Of a stretch of 64,000 nucleotides of DNA, positions 63,101 through 64,000 are shown piece by piece. Position 1 is the first letter of the stretch; every line of letters starts with the position of its first letter. A program made the translations under genes and the position numbers. Origin of the DNA: Penelope pileata (taxonomy: Eukaryota > Chordata > Aves > Galliformes > Cracidae); the NCBI GenBank assembly GCA_013396635.1, contig WBMW01000442.1, positions 509,329-573,328 on the forward strand, in the 5' to 3' direction. The notes under the pieces are model-generated. The model saw only the letters and a list, made by a program, of their open reading frames with translations. It was not told the origin of the DNA and searched no databases.

Positions 63101-64000
63101 AATGTTATCACTAGAAGTACTTTCTTAAATCAGGTCTACATAGAGATGGATGGGTATAAAAGGCTGGGAAGTAGCAATAAGGGAAAGATGTCACTGTCTA
63201 CCCCTGGTGAATAGGAGTAGAGATGGGCAAGACAGAGGCAATCTCTTATTTTGGAGCTGTGATTTCAAAGCTGTGTTGTGCCTCAGGATGCACCATGGAT
63301 CCAGAGAGCCCTTGACTGCATGGCAGATGAGGATGGCACTGGGCAGCAATTTGTGTCCAGCCACACTTCCACTGAGCCACAGCCAGGCAGATGCAGCAAC
63401 GGGGAATTTTGTCTTGTGTGCTCTTGCTAGGCTAGTGGGAGGAAAGCTTGCTTGGCTTGCCACCGTGCTGCAGCCTCACCTCCCCATAACAGAACCAACA
63501 CCATCTGCAAAGCGCTGGGAAGGAAAAAGGGAACAACCCAAAACGTGGGATATTCAGCTTTTATACAAACGAGAGCTGTGAAAAGAGTGACAGAAAGAGG
63601 ATGGAAGTGCAACAAGTAGCTAGAAAGGGAGAAATTGTGCAAACTTTCAAGAGCACTGCAGTGATGCAGTGTTCAGTGGTTTCTTAGTAAGGGTTAATAT
63701 TTGTGCACTGATTATGTCTCTGATTTACAAAGCATTTTTCTTTCAGAGATCTACAAGTGCCTAACACACTTTAGTGTCAAAGTCACTGCATTTGCCAGTG
63801 TAAAGCAAGCCAACTCTGGAATGCCATTAAAAGCAAAAGTTGTCTAATGTTCTACTTTTTAAACACAAATATCAAAGAGAGAGAAAAAAAGGAGAGTTGG
63901 AGGGATGGGGAGGAGGGAGGGAAGAGTCAATTGCTTTTGCAGAAACTGCAGTTTCTTTCAAAAAACCTGTCATTGACATCTTTCCCCAGAAAACATTTTG
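57123..64000. other. Intergenic spacer towards the expected ANO1 side; no gene seen
   Basis: AT-rich. GC-rich, CpG-poor patches at 60340-60560 and 61340-61530 carry only chance frames. There is a poly-A run at 61265-61279. No CpG island or exon suggesting the start of ANO1 was found. Confidence 0.5.
62295..62341. repeat. Tandem TATATAAAATATATATGGGAT-like repeat
   Basis: Two copies of a unit of about 21-24 bases reading TTATATAAAATATATATGGG and TTATATAAAAAATATATGGG lie in an AT-rich setting. Confidence 0.7.

Noticed and set aside
1..64000. CRISPR arrays, operons, tRNA or rRNA genes
   Set aside because: No regular spaced repeats and no tRNA or rRNA signatures were seen. The window is vertebrate DNA with introns and LINE fragments.

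Overview
This is vertebrate, almost certainly avian, nuclear DNA carrying two fibroblast growth factor genes in tandem, both on the minus strand. FGF4 has coding exons between 2182 and 5147, and FGF3 has coding exons between 32876 and the assembly gap at 38265-38678. The order and orientation match the conserved FGF19-FGF4-FGF3-ANO1 neighbourhood of amniotes. No part of FGF19 or ANO1 was recognised. The bird assignment rests on a CR1-type LINE 3' end (56943-57122) and on two truncated mariner copies of a kind I associate with bird genomes. Galliform is my best guess; the species is not determined.

Layout: 1-2181 lies downstream of FGF4. FGF4 is a three-exon gene at 2182-5147. Most of its first exon is lost in a 58-N gap, inside a CpG-rich region. 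Its upstream side holds two TATA-like boxes and a long polypyrimidine tract. The 27-kb interval from 6 to 32.8 kb is AT-rich spacer with no recognised protein gene. It contains two related TATA-bearing LTR-like repeats, a probable LINE reverse-transcriptase fragment and some exon-like segments with good splice signals. FGF3 follows as a three-exon gene whose signal peptide and start codon fall in the 414-N gap. A large CpG island covers its first exon and upstream flank. From 39 to 64 kb is the FGF3 5' flank, which has homeodomain-, POU- and TCF-like motif clusters. It also holds an unusually long unexplained reading frame at 43847-44578, the inverted pair of mariner copies and a CR1 copy.

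FGF3 and FGF4 are secreted heparin-binding ligands for FGF receptors. They share exon architecture here: exon 2 is exactly 104 bp in both genes, entered in phase 1 and left in phase 0. This fits an ancient tandem duplication. They probably share surrounding regulatory DNA for embryonic expression (limb ridge, ear, tail bud), which is known for the family but not provable from sequence alone. Most other open reading frames look like chance or are artefacts of the N runs.
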